A program made the position numbers and the translations under genes. This document shows, piece after piece, positions 23,666-36,400 of a stretch of DNA of 64,000 nt. Source of the DNA: Antedon mediterranea (taxonomy: Eukaryota > Echinodermata > Crinoidea > Comatulida > Antedonidae); NCBI RefSeq assembly GCF_964355755.1, contig NC_092679.1, positions 9,550,001 through 9,614,000 on the forward strand, written 5' to 3'. The first letter of the stretch is position 1. The number at the start of each line of letters is the position of its first letter. The notes under the pieces are model-generated. The model did not search any database and had not been told where the DNA came from. It saw only the letters and a program-made list of their open reading frames with translations.

Positions 23666-25573
23666 TGTTAACAAGTTTTTTCGAAAATCACAAAATGGTC
23701 TAAAACGACTCCAAATGCGATTTGAAGCTATTCTGTATACTTTGGTGTTTTTATGTTAACAAGTTTTTTCGAAAATCACAAAATGGTCTAAAACGTCTCC
23801 AAATGCGATTTGAAGCTATTCTAAGCACTTTGGTGTTTTTATGTTAACAAGTTTTTTCGAAAATCACAAAATGGTCTAAAACGTCTCCAATAGCGATTTG
23901 AAGCTTTTCTGTACACTTTGGTGTTTTTATGTTAACAAGTTTTTTCGAAAATCACAAAATGGTCTAAAACGTCTCCAAATGCGATTTGAAGCTAATCTGT
24001 ACACTTTGATGTTTTTATGTTAACAAGTTTTTTCGAAAATCATAAAATGGTCTAAAACGTTTCCAAATGCGATTTGAAGCTATTCTGTACACTTTGATGT
24101 TTTGTGTGAAAATTTTCTGTCGAAATGCTCAAAATGGTCAAAAACGTTTTTAAATACGATATTAAGCTACTTTGTGCTCTTTGATGTTTTTGTGTGAAAT
24201 GTTTTATCGAAATGCTCAAAATGGTCTAAAACGGTTTCTAATGTGATTTCAAGCACTTTGATGTTTTTGTGTAACCAAGTTTTTCGAAAATCACAAAATT
24301 GTCTAAAACGTCTCCAAATGAGATTTGAAGCTATTCTGTACACTTTGGTGTTTTTATGTTAACAAGTTTTTTCGAAAATCACAAAATGGTCTAAAACGTC
24401 TCCAAATGCGATTTAAAGCTATTTTAAGCACTTTTGTGTTTTTGTGTAACCAAGTTTTTTCGAAAATCACAAAAGGGTCTAAAATGTCTGTAAATGCGAT
24501 TTGAAGCTATTTAAAGCACTTTGGTGTTTTTAGGTTAACAAGTTTTTTCGAAAATCACAAAATGGTCTAAAACGTCTACAAATGCGATTTGAAGCTATTC
24601 TAAGCACTTTTGTGTTTTTATGTTAACAAGTTTTTTCGAAAATCACAAAGTGGTCTAAAACGTCTCCAAATGCGATTTGAAGCTATTTTAAGCACTTTGG
24701 TGTTTTTGTGTTAACAAGTTTTTCGAAATGCTCAAAATGGTCTAAAACGTCTCCAAATGCGATTTGAAGCTATTCTAAGCACTTTGGTGTTTTTATGTTA
24801 ACAAGTTTTTTCGAAAATCACAAAATGGTATAAAACGTCTCCAAATGCGATTTGAAGCTATTCTAAGCACTTTGGTGTTTTTATGTTAACAAGTTTTTTC
24901 GAAAATCACAAAATGGTCTAAAACGTTTCCAAATGCGATTTGAAGCTATTCTGTACACTTTGATGTTTTGTGTGAAAATTTTCTTTTGAAATGCTCAAAA
25001 TGGTCAAAAACGTTTTTAAATACGATATTAAGCTACTTTGTGCTCTTTGATGTTTTTGTGTGAAATGTTTTATCGAAATGCTCAAAATGGTCTAAAACGG
25101 TTTCTAATGTGATTTCAAGCACTTTGATGTTTTTGTGTAACCAAGTTTTTCGAAAATCACAAAATTGTCTAAAACGTCTCCAAATGCGATTTGAAGCTAT
25201 TCTGTACACTTTGATGTTTTTATGTTAACAAGTTTTTCGAAAATCACAAAATGGTCTAAAATGTCTCCAAATGCGATTTTAAGCTATTCTAAGAACTTTG
25301 GTGTTTTTATGTTAACAAGTTTTTTTGAAAATCACAAAATGGTCTAAAACGTCTCTAAATGCGATTTGAAGCTTTTCTGTACACTTTGATGTTTTTATGT
25401 TAACAACTTTTTTCGAAAATCACAAAATGGTCTAAAATGTCTCCAAATGCGATTTGAAGCTATTCTAAGCACTTTGGTGTTTTTATGGAAACAATTTTTT
25501 TCGAAAATCACAAAATGGTCTAAAACGTCTCCAATAGCGATTTGAAGCTTTTCTGTACACTTTGGTGTTTTTA
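23666..25573. repeat. 1,908-bp tandem duplication, copy A
   Basis: This is identical by eye to 25,574-27,481 except for ATGTCTCC near 25,261, where copy B reads ACGTCTCC. Shared rare markers are ACGACTCC (23,705/25,613), CATAAAATGG (24,041/25,949), AAATGAGATTTG (24,317/26,225), CACAAAGTGG and AGAACTTTGG. It contains V cassettes at 24,076 and 24,942. The unit length is not a whole multiple of 88 because of the short V3 monomers and T-run variants. Confidence 0.92.
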
Positions 25574-27481
25574 TGTTAACAAGTTTTTTCGAAAATCACA
25601 AAATGGTCTAAAACGACTCCAAATGCGATTTGAAGCTATTCTGTATACTTTGGTGTTTTTATGTTAACAAGTTTTTTCGAAAATCACAAAATGGTCTAAA
25701 ACGTCTCCAAATGCGATTTGAAGCTATTCTAAGCACTTTGGTGTTTTTATGTTAACAAGTTTTTTCGAAAATCACAAAATGGTCTAAAACGTCTCCAATA
25801 GCGATTTGAAGCTTTTCTGTACACTTTGGTGTTTTTATGTTAACAAGTTTTTTCGAAAATCACAAAATGGTCTAAAACGTCTCCAAATGCGATTTGAAGC
25901 TAATCTGTACACTTTGATGTTTTTATGTTAACAAGTTTTTTCGAAAATCATAAAATGGTCTAAAACGTTTCCAAATGCGATTTGAAGCTATTCTGTACAC
26001 TTTGATGTTTTGTGTGAAAATTTTCTGTCGAAATGCTCAAAATGGTCAAAAACGTTTTTAAATACGATATTAAGCTACTTTGTGCTCTTTGATGTTTTTG
26101 TGTGAAATGTTTTATCGAAATGCTCAAAATGGTCTAAAACGGTTTCTAATGTGATTTCAAGCACTTTGATGTTTTTGTGTAACCAAGTTTTTCGAAAATC
26201 ACAAAATTGTCTAAAACGTCTCCAAATGAGATTTGAAGCTATTCTGTACACTTTGGTGTTTTTATGTTAACAAGTTTTTTCGAAAATCACAAAATGGTCT
26301 AAAACGTCTCCAAATGCGATTTAAAGCTATTTTAAGCACTTTTGTGTTTTTGTGTAACCAAGTTTTTTCGAAAATCACAAAAGGGTCTAAAATGTCTGTA
26401 AATGCGATTTGAAGCTATTTAAAGCACTTTGGTGTTTTTAGGTTAACAAGTTTTTTCGAAAATCACAAAATGGTCTAAAACGTCTACAAATGCGATTTGA
26501 AGCTATTCTAAGCACTTTTGTGTTTTTATGTTAACAAGTTTTTTCGAAAATCACAAAGTGGTCTAAAACGTCTCCAAATGCGATTTGAAGCTATTTTAAG
26601 CACTTTGGTGTTTTTGTGTTAACAAGTTTTTCGAAATGCTCAAAATGGTCTAAAACGTCTCCAAATGCGATTTGAAGCTATTCTAAGCACTTTGGTGTTT
26701 TTATGTTAACAAGTTTTTTCGAAAATCACAAAATGGTATAAAACGTCTCCAAATGCGATTTGAAGCTATTCTAAGCACTTTGGTGTTTTTATGTTAACAA
26801 GTTTTTTCGAAAATCACAAAATGGTCTAAAACGTTTCCAAATGCGATTTGAAGCTATTCTGTACACTTTGATGTTTTGTGTGAAAATTTTCTTTTGAAAT
26901 GCTCAAAATGGTCAAAAACGTTTTTAAATACGATATTAAGCTACTTTGTGCTCTTTGATGTTTTTGTGTGAAATGTTTTATCGAAATGCTCAAAATGGTC
27001 TAAAACGGTTTCTAATGTGATTTCAAGCACTTTGATGTTTTTGTGTAACCAAGTTTTTCGAAAATCACAAAATTGTCTAAAACGTCTCCAAATGCGATTT
27101 GAAGCTATTCTGTACACTTTGATGTTTTTATGTTAACAAGTTTTTCGAAAATCACAAAATGGTCTAAAACGTCTCCAAATGCGATTTTAAGCTATTCTAA
27201 GAACTTTGGTGTTTTTATGTTAACAAGTTTTTTTGAAAATCACAAAATGGTCTAAAACGTCTCTAAATGCGATTTGAAGCTTTTCTGTACACTTTGATGT
27301 TTTTATGTTAACAACTTTTTTCGAAAATCACAAAATGGTCTAAAATGTCTCCAAATGCGATTTGAAGCTATTCTAAGCACTTTGGTGTTTTTATGGAAAC
27401 AATTTTTTTCGAAAATCACAAAATGGTCTAAAACGTCTCCAATAGCGATTTGAAGCTTTTCTGTACACTTTGGTGTTTTTA
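25574..27481. repeat. 1,908-bp tandem duplication, copy B
   Basis: It follows copy A directly, with V cassettes at 25,984 and 26,850 (each 1,908 bp after its partner). After 27,481 the expected ACGACTCC is replaced by ACGTCTCC, and the array continues with different subtypes, so there are exactly two copies. The near-absence of differences implies a very recent event or an assembly duplication. Confidence 0.92.
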
Positions 27482-30130
27482 TGTTAACAAGTTTTTTCGA
27501 AAATCACAAAATGGTCTAAAACGTCTCCAAATGCGATTTGAAGCTATTTTAAGAACTTTGGTGTTTTTATCTTAACAATTTTTTTTCGAAAATCACAAAA
27601 TGGTCTAAAACGTCTCCAAATGCGATTTGAAGCTATTCTAAGCACTTTGGTGTTTTTATGTTAACAAGTTTTTTCAAAAATCACAAAACGGTCTAAAACG
27701 TCTCCAAATGCGATTTGAAGCTTTTCTGTACACTTTGATGTTTTTATGTTAACAAGTTTTTTCAAAAATCACAAAATGGTCTAAAACGTTTCCAAATGCG
27801 ATTTGAAGCTATTCTGTACACTTTGATGTTTTGTGTGAAAATTTTCTGTCGAAATGCTCAAAATGGTCAAAAACGTGTTTAAATACGATATTAAGCTACT
27901 TTGTGCTCTTTGATGTTTTTGTGTGAAAAGTTTTATCGAAATGCTCAAAATGGTCTAAAACGGTTTCTAATGTGATTTCAAGCACTTTGATGTTTTTGTG
28001 TAACCAAGTTTTTCGAAAATCACAAAATTGTCTAAAACGTCTCCAAATGTGATTTGAAGCTATTCTGTACTCCTTGATGTTTTTATGTTAACAAGTTTTT
28101 CGAAAATCACAAAATGGTCTAAAACGTCTCCAAATGCGATTTTAAGCTATTCTAACCACTTTGGTGTTTTTATGTTAACAAGTTTTTTTGAAAATCACAA
28201 AATGGTCTAAAACGTCTCCAAATGCGATTTGAAGCTAATCTTAGCACATTGGTGTTTTTATGTTAACAAGTTTTTTCGAAAATCACAAAATGGTCTAAAA
28301 CGACTCCAAATGCGATTTGAAGCTATTCTGTATACTTTTGTGTTTTTATGTTAACAAGTTTTTTCGAAAATCACAAAATGGTCTAAAACGTCTCCAATAG
28401 CGATTTGAAGCTTTTTTGTACACTTTGGTGTTTTTATGTTAACAAGTTTTTTCGAAAATCACAAAATGGTCTAAAACGTCTCCAAATGCGATTTGAAGCT
28501 ATTCTGTACACTTTGATGTTTTTATGTTAACTAGTTTTTTCGAAAATCACAAAATGGTCTAAAACGTCTACAAATGCGATTTGAAGCTATTCTGTACACT
28601 TTGATGTTTTTATGTTAACAAGTTTTTTCGAAAATCACAAAATGGTCTAAAACGTTTCCAAATGCGATTTGAAGCTATTCTGTACACTTTGATGTTTTGT
28701 GTGAAAATTTTCTGTCGAAATGCTCAAAATGGTCAAAAACGTTTTTAAATACGATATTAAGCTACTTTGTGCTCTTTGATGTTTTTGTGTGAAATGTTTT
28801 ATCGAAATGCTCAAAATGGTCTAAAACGGTTTCTAATGTGATTTCAAGCACTTTGATGTTTTTGTATAACCAAGTTTTTTCGAAAATCACAAAATGGTCT
28901 AAAACGTCTCCAAATGCGATTTGAAGCTATTTTAAGCACTTTGGTGTTTTTGTGTTAACAAGTTTTTCGAAAAGCTCAAAATGGTCTAAAACGTTTTTAA
29001 ACACGATATTAAGCTATTTTGTGCTCTTTGATGTTTTTTTGTGAAAAGTTTTAGCGAAATGCTCAAAATGGTCTAAAACGATTTCTAATGTGATTTTAAG
29101 CACTTTGATGTTTTTATGTTAACTAGTTTTTTCAAAAATCACAAAATGGTCTAAAACGTCTCCAAATGTGATTTGAAGCTATTCTAAGCACTTTGGTGTT
29201 TTTATGTTAACAGTTTTTTCGAAAATCACAAAATGGTCTAAAACGTTTCCAAATGCGATTTGAAGCTATTCTGTACACTTTGATGTTTTTATGGTAACAA
29301 GTCTTTTAGAAAATCACAAAATGGTCTAAAACATCTCCAAATGCGATTTAAAGCTATTTTAAGCAGTTTTGTGTTTTTGTGTAACCAAGTTTTTTCGAAA
29401 ATCACAAAAGGGTCTAAAATGTCTCTAAATGCGATTTGAAGCTACTCTAAGCACTTTGGTGTTTTTATGTTAACAAGTTTTTTTCGAAAATCAATAAATG
29501 GTCTAAAATGTCTCCAAATGCGATTTGAAGCTATTCTGTACACTTTGCTGTTTTGTGTGAAAAATGTTTGTCGAAATCCTCAAAATGGTCAAAAACGTTT
29601 TTAAATACGATATTAAGCTATTTTGTGCTCTTTGATGTTTTTGTGTGAAAAGTTTTATCGAAATACTCAAAATGGTCTAAAACGGTTTCTAATGTGATTT
29701 TAAGCACTTTGATGTTTTTGTGTAACCAAGTTTTTTCGAAAATCACAAAATGGTCTAAAATGTCTCCAAATGCGATTTGAAGCTATTCTAAGCACTTTGG
29801 TGTTTTTATGGAAACAATTTTTTCCGAAAATCACAAAATGGTCTAAAACGTCTCCAATAGCAATTTGAAGCTTTTCTGTACACTTTGGTGTTTTTATGTT
29901 AACATGTTTTTTCGAAAATCACAACATGGTCTAAAACGTCTCCAAATGCGATTTGAAGCTATTCTGTACACTTTGATGTTTTTATGTTAACAAGTTTTTT
30001 ATAAAATCACAAAATGGTCTAAAACGTCTCCAAATGCGATTTGAAGCTATTCTGTACACTTTGATGTTTTTATGTTAACAAGTTTTTTCGAAAATCACAA
30101 AAGGGTCTAAAATGTCTCTAAATGCGATTT
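27482..30130. repeat. Mixed satellite region with V, W and X cassettes
   Basis: It holds V cassettes at 27,805 and 28,671, W at 28,923-29,174 and X at 29,527-29,778. The stretch from about 28,870 to 29,750 repeats the order and rare variants of 830-1,710 and 11,460-12,340 (TCTTTTAGAAAATC at 29,302, GAAGCTACTC near 29,438), so an older left-end segment is also present here. No non-satellite sequence was seen. Confidence 0.78.
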
Positions 30131-30482
30131 GAAGCTATTCTAAGCACTTTGGTGTTTTTATGTTAACAAGTTTTTTCGAAAATCACAAAATGGTCTAAAA
30201 CGTCTCCAAATGCGATTTGAAGCTATTCTAAGCACTTTGGTGTTTTTATGTTAACAAGTTTTTTCGAAAATCACAAAATGGTCTAAAACGTCTCCAAATG
30301 CGATTTGAAGCTATTCTAAGCACTTTGGTGTTTTTATGTTAACAAGTTTTTTCGAAAATCACAAAATGGTCTAAAACGTCTCCAAATGCGATTTGAAGCT
30401 ATTCTAAGCACTTTGGTGTTTTTATGTTAACAAGTTTTTTCGAAAATCACAAAATGGTCTAAAACGTCTCCAAATGCGATTT
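30131..30482 (+). repeat. Four consecutive identical 88-bp monomers
   Basis: Copies start at 30,131, 30,219, 30,307 and 30,395 and are identical to one another over all 88 bp (TTCTAAGCACTTTGGTG subtype with T6). Elsewhere neighbouring monomers almost always belong to different subtypes. This run therefore looks like a very recent monomer-by-monomer amplification. The next copy, at 30,483, is of a different subtype (CACTTTGGTGCTTTTGTG). Confidence 0.92.
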
Positions 30483-33400
30483 GAAGCTATTTTAAGCACT
30501 TTGGTGCTTTTGTGTAACCAAGTTTTTTCGAAAATCACGAAATGGTCTAAAACGTCTCCAAATGCGATTTGAAGCTATTCTAAGCACTTTGGTGTTTTTA
30601 CGTTAACAAGTTTTTTCGAAATTCACAAAATGGTCTAAAACGTCTCCAAATGCGATTTGAAGCTATTCTGTACACTTTGATGTTTTTATGTTAACAAGTT
30701 TTTTCGAAAATCACAAAATGGTCTAAAACGTTTCCAAATGCGATTTGAAGCTATTCTGTACACTTTGATGTTTTGTGTGAAAATTTTCTGTCGAAATGCT
30801 CAAAATGGTCAAAAACGTTTTTAAATACGATATTAAGCTACTTTGTGCTCTTTGATGTTTTTGTGTGAAATGTTTTATCGAAATGCTCAAAATGGTCTAA
30901 AACGGTTTCTAATGTGATTTCAAGCACTTTGATGTTTTTGTGTAACCAAGTTTTTCGAAAATCACAAAATTGTCTAAAACGTCTCCAAATGCGATTTGAA
31001 GCTATTCTGTACACTTTGATGTTTTTATGTTAACAAGTTTTTCGAAAATCACAAAATGGTCTAAAACGTCTCCAAATGCGATTTTAAGCTATTCTAAGCA
31101 CTTTGGTGTTTTTATGTTAACAAGTTTTTTTGAAAATCACAAAATGGTCTAAAACGTCTCTAAATGCGATTTGAAGCTTTTCTGTACACTTTAATGTTTT
31201 TATGTTTAACAACTTTTTTCGAAAATCACAAAATGGTCTAAAATGTCTCCAAATGCGATTTGAAGCTATTCTAAGCACTTTGGTGTTTTTATGGAAACAA
31301 TTTTTTTCGAAAATCACAAAATGGTCTAAAACGTCTCCAATAGCGATTTGAAGCTTTTCTGTACACTTTAGTGTTTTTATGTTAACAAGTTTTTTCGAAA
31401 ATCACAAAATGGTCTAAAACGTCTCCAAATGCGATTTGAAGCTAATCTGTACACTTTGATGTTTTTATGTTAACAAGTTTTTTCGAAAATCACAAAATGG
31501 TCTAAAACGTTTCCAAATGCGATTTGAAGCTATTCTGTACACTTTGATGTTTTGTGTGAAAATTTTCTGTCGAAATGCTCAAAATGGTCAAAAACGTTTT
31601 TAAATACGATATTAAGCTACTTTGTGCTCTTTGATGTTTTTGTGTGAAATGTTTTATCGAAATGCTCAAAATGGTCTAAAACGGTTTCTAATGTGATTTC
31701 AAGCACTTTGATGTTTTTGTGTAACCAAGTTTTTCGAAAATCACAAAATTGTCTAAAACGTCTCCAAATGCGATTTGAAGCTATTCTGTACACTTTGATG
31801 TTTTTATGTTAACAAGTTTTTCGAAAATCACAAAATGGTCTAAAACGTCTCCAAATGCGATTTGAAGCTATTCTAAGCACTTTGGTGTTTTTATGTTAAC
31901 AAGTTTTTTCGAAAATCACAAAATGGTCTAAACCGTCTCCAAATGCGATTTGAAGCTATTTTAAGCACTTTGGTGCTTTTGTGTAACCAAGTTTTTTCGA
32001 AAATCACGAAATGGTCTAAAACGTCTCCAAATGCGATTTGAAGCTATTCTAAGCACTTTGGTGTTTTTACGTTAACAAGTTTTTTCGAAATTCACAAAAT
32101 GGTCTAAAACGTCTCCAAATGCGATTTGAAGCTATTCTGTACACTTTGATGTTTTTATGTTAAGTTTTTTCGAAAATCACAAAATGGTCTAAAACGTTTC
32201 CAAATGCGATTTGAAGCTATTCTGTACACTTTGATGTTTTGTGTGAAAATTTTCTGTCGAAATGCTCAAAATGGTCAAAAACGTTTTTAAATACGATATT
32301 AAGCTACTTTGTGCTCTTTGATGTTTTTTTGTGAAATGTTTTATCGAAATGCTCAAAATGGTCTAAAACGGTTTCTAATGTGATTTCAAGCACTTTGATG
32401 TTTTTGTGTAACCAAGTTTTTCGAAAATCACAAAATTGTCTAAAACGTCTCCAAATGCGATTTGAAGCTATTCTGTACACTTTGGTGTTTTTATGTTAAC
32501 AAGTTTTTTCGAAAATCACAAAATGGTCTAAAACGTCTCCAAATGCGATTTAAAGCTATTTTAAGCACTTTTGTGTTTTTGTGTAACCAAGTTTTTTCGA
32601 AAATCACAAAAGGGTCTAAAATGTATGTAAATGCGATTTGAAGCTATTTAAAGCACTTTGGTGTTTTTAGGTTAACAAGTTTTTTCGAAAATCACAAAAT
32701 GGTCTAAAACGTCTACAAATGCGATTTGAAGCTATTCTAAGCACTTTTGTGTTTTTATGTTAACAAGTTTTTTCGAAAATCACAAAATGGTCTAAAATGT
32801 CTCGAAATGCGATTTGAAGCTATTCTAAGCACTTTGGTGTTTTTATGGAAACAATTTTTTTCGAAAATCACAAAATGGTCTAAAACGTCTCCAATAGCGA
32901 TTTGAAGCTTTTCTGTACACTTTGGTGTTTTTATGTTAACAAGTTTTTTCGAAAATCACAAAATGGTCTAAAACGTCTCCAAATGCGATTTGAAGCTATT
33001 CTGTACACTTTGATGTTTTTATGTTAACAAGTTTTTTCGAAAATCACAAAATGGTCTAAAACGTCTACAAATGCGATTTGAAGCTATTCTAAGCACTTTT
33101 GTGTTTTTATGTTAACAAGTTTTTTCGAAAATAACAAAATGGTCTAAAATGTCTGCAAATGCGATTTGAAGCTATTCTTAGCACATTGGTGTTTTTATTT
33201 AAACAAATTTTTTCGAAACTCACAAAATGGTCTAAAACGTCTCCAAATGCGATTTGAAGCTATTTTAAGCACTTTGGTGTTTTTGTGTTAACAAGTTTTT
33301 TGAAAAGCTCAAAATGGTCTAAAACGTTTTTAAACACGATATTAAGCTATTTTGTGCTCTTTGATGTTTTTTTGTGAAAAGTTTTAGCGAAATGCTCAAA

Positions 33401-36400
33401 ATGGTCTAAAACGATTTCTAATGTGATTTTAAGCACTTTGATGTTTTTATGTTAACTAGTTTTTTCGAAAATCACAAAATGGTCTAAAACGTCTCCAAAT
33501 GTGATTTGAAGCTATTCTAAGCACTTTGGTGTTTTTATGTTAACAGTTTTTTCGAAAATCACAAAATGGTCTAAAACGTTTCCAAATGCGATTTGAAGCT
33601 ATTCTGTACACTTTGATGTTTTTATGTTAACAAGTTTTTTCGAAAATCACAAAATGGTCTAAAACGTCTACAAATGCAATTTGAAGCTATTCTAAGCACT
33701 TTTGTGTTTTTATGTTAACAAGTTTTTTCGAAAATCACAAAATGGTCTAAAACGTCTGCAAATGCGATTTGAAACTATTCTTAGCACATTGGTGTTTTTA
33801 TTTAAACAAATTTTTTCGAAACTCACAAAATGGTCTAAAACGTCTCCAAATGCGATTTGAAGCTATTTTAAGCACTTTGGTGTTTTTGTGTTAACAAGTT
33901 TTTCGAAATGCTCAAAATGGTCTAAAACGTTTTTAAACACGATATTAAGCTATTTGTGCTCTTTGATGTTTTTTTGTGAAAAGTTTTAGCAAAATGCTCA
34001 AAATGGTCTAAAACGATTTCTAATGTGATTTTAAGCACTTTGATGTTTTTATGTTAACTAGTTTTTTCGAAAATCACAAAATGGTCTAAAACGTCTCCAA
34101 ATGCGATTTGAAGCTATTTTAAGCACTTAGGTGCTTTTGTGTAACCAAGTTTTTTTGAAAATCACAAAAGGGTCTAAAATGTCTCCAAATGTGATTTGAA
34201 GCTATTTTAAGCACTTTGGTGTTTTTGTGTTAACAAGTTTTTCGAAAATCACAAAATTGTCTAAAACGTCTCCAAATGCGATTTGAAGCTATTCTGTACA
34301 CTTTGATGTTTTTATGTTAACAAGTTTTTTAGAAAATCACAAAATGGTCTAAAACATCTCCAAATGTGATTTAAAGCTATTTTAAGCACTTTGGTGTTTT
34401 TATGTTAACAAGTTTTTTCGAAAATCACAAAATGGTCTAAAACGTCTCCAAATGCGATTTGAAGCTATTTTAAGCACTTTGGTGTTTTTGTGTTAACAAG
34501 TTTTTCGAAATGCTCAAAATGGTCTAAAACGTTTACAAATGCGATTTGAAGCTATTCTGTACACTTTGATGTTTTGTGTGAAAATTTTCTGTCGAAATGC
34601 TCAAAATGGTCAAAAACGTTTTTAAATACGATATTAAGCTACTTTGTGCTCTTTGATGTTTTTGTGTGAAATGTTTTATCGAAATGCTCAAAATGGTCTA
34701 AAACGGTTTCTAATGTGATTTCAAGCACTTTGATGTTTTTGTGTAACCAAGTTTTTCGAAAATCACAAAATTGTCTAAAACGTCTCCAAATGCGATTTGA
34801 AGCTATTCTGTACTCTTTGATGTTTTTATGTTAACAAGTTTTTCGAAAATCACAAAATGGTCTAAAACGTCTCCAAATGCAATTTTAAGCTATTCTAAGC
34901 ACTTTGGTGTTTTTATGTTAACAAGTTTTTTTGAAAATCACAAAATGGTCTAAAACGTCTCTAAATGAGATTTGAAGCTTTTCTGTACACTTTGATGTTT
35001 TTATGTTAACAAGTTTTTCGAAAATCACAAAATGGTCTAAAACGTCTCCAAATGCGATTTTAAGCTATTCTAAGCACTTTGGTGTTTTTATGTTAACAAG
35101 TTTTTTTGAAAATCACAAAATGGTCTAAAACGTCTCTAAATGCGATTTGAAGCGTTTCTGTACACTTTGATGATTTTATGTTAACAACTTTTTTCGAAAA
35201 TCACAAAATGGTCTAAAATGTCTCCAAATGCGATTTGAAGCTATTCTAAGCACTTTGGTGTTTTTATGGAAACAATTTTTTTCGAAAATCACAAAATGGT
35301 CTAAAACGTCTCCAATAGCGATTTGAAGCTTTTCTGTACACTTTGGTGTTTTTATGTTAACAAGTTTTTTCGAAAATCACAAAATGGTCTAAAACGTCTC
35401 CAATAGTGATTTGAAGCTATTCTGTACACTTTGGTGTTTTTATGTTAAGTTTTTTCGAAAATCACAAAATGGTCTAAAACGTCTCAAAATGCGATTTGAA
35501 GCTATTCTGTACACTTTGATGTTTTTATGTTAACAAGTTTTTTCGAAAATCACAAAATGGTCTAAAACGTCTACAAATGCAATTTGTAGCTATTCTAAGC
35601 ACTTTTGTGTTTTTATGTTAACAAGTTTTTTCGAAAATCACAAAATGGTCTAAAACGTCTGCAAATGCGATTTGAAACTATTCTTAGCCCATTGGTGTTT
35701 TTATTTAAACAAATTTTTTCGAAACTCACAAAATGGTCTAAAACGTCTCCAAATGCGATTTGAAGCTATTTTAAGCACTTTGGTGTTTTTGTGTTAACAT
35801 GTTTTTCGAAATGCTCAAAATGGTCTAAAACGTTTTTAAACAAGATATAAAGCTATTTTGTGCTCTTTGATGTTTTTTTGTGAAAAGTTTTAGCAAAATG
35901 CTCAAAATGGTCTAAAACGATTTCTAATGTGATTTTAAGCACTTTGATGTTTTTATGTTAACTAGTTTTTTCGAAAATCACAAAATGGTCTAAAACGTCT
36001 CCAAATGCGATTTGAAGCTATTTTAAGCACTTAGGTGCTTTTGTGTAATCAAGTTTTTTTGAAAATCACAAAAGGGTCTAAAATGTCTCCAAATGTGATT
36101 TGAAGCTATTTTAAGCACTTTGGTGTTTTTGTGTTAACAAGTTTTTCGAAAATCACAAAATTGTCTAAAACGTCTCCAAATGCGATTTGAAGCTATTCTG
36201 TACACTTTGATGTTTTTATGTTAACAAGTTTTTTAGAAAATCACAAAATGGTCTAAAACATCTCCAAATGCGATTTAAAGCTATTTTAAGCACTTTGGTG
36301 TTTTTATGTTAACAAGTTTTTTCGAAAATCACAAAATGGTCTAAAACGTCTCCAAATGCGATTTGAAGCTATTTTAAGCACTTTGGTGTTTTTGTGTTAA

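Noticed and set aside
31117-31317. Minus-strand open reading frame of 66 codons, repeated identically at 38,905-39,105 and 54,458-54,658
   Set aside because: Identity of the three copies follows from segmental duplication of the satellite, with the shared 1-bp insertion TATGTTTAACAAC keeping the frame open. There is no coding signature independent of the repeat.
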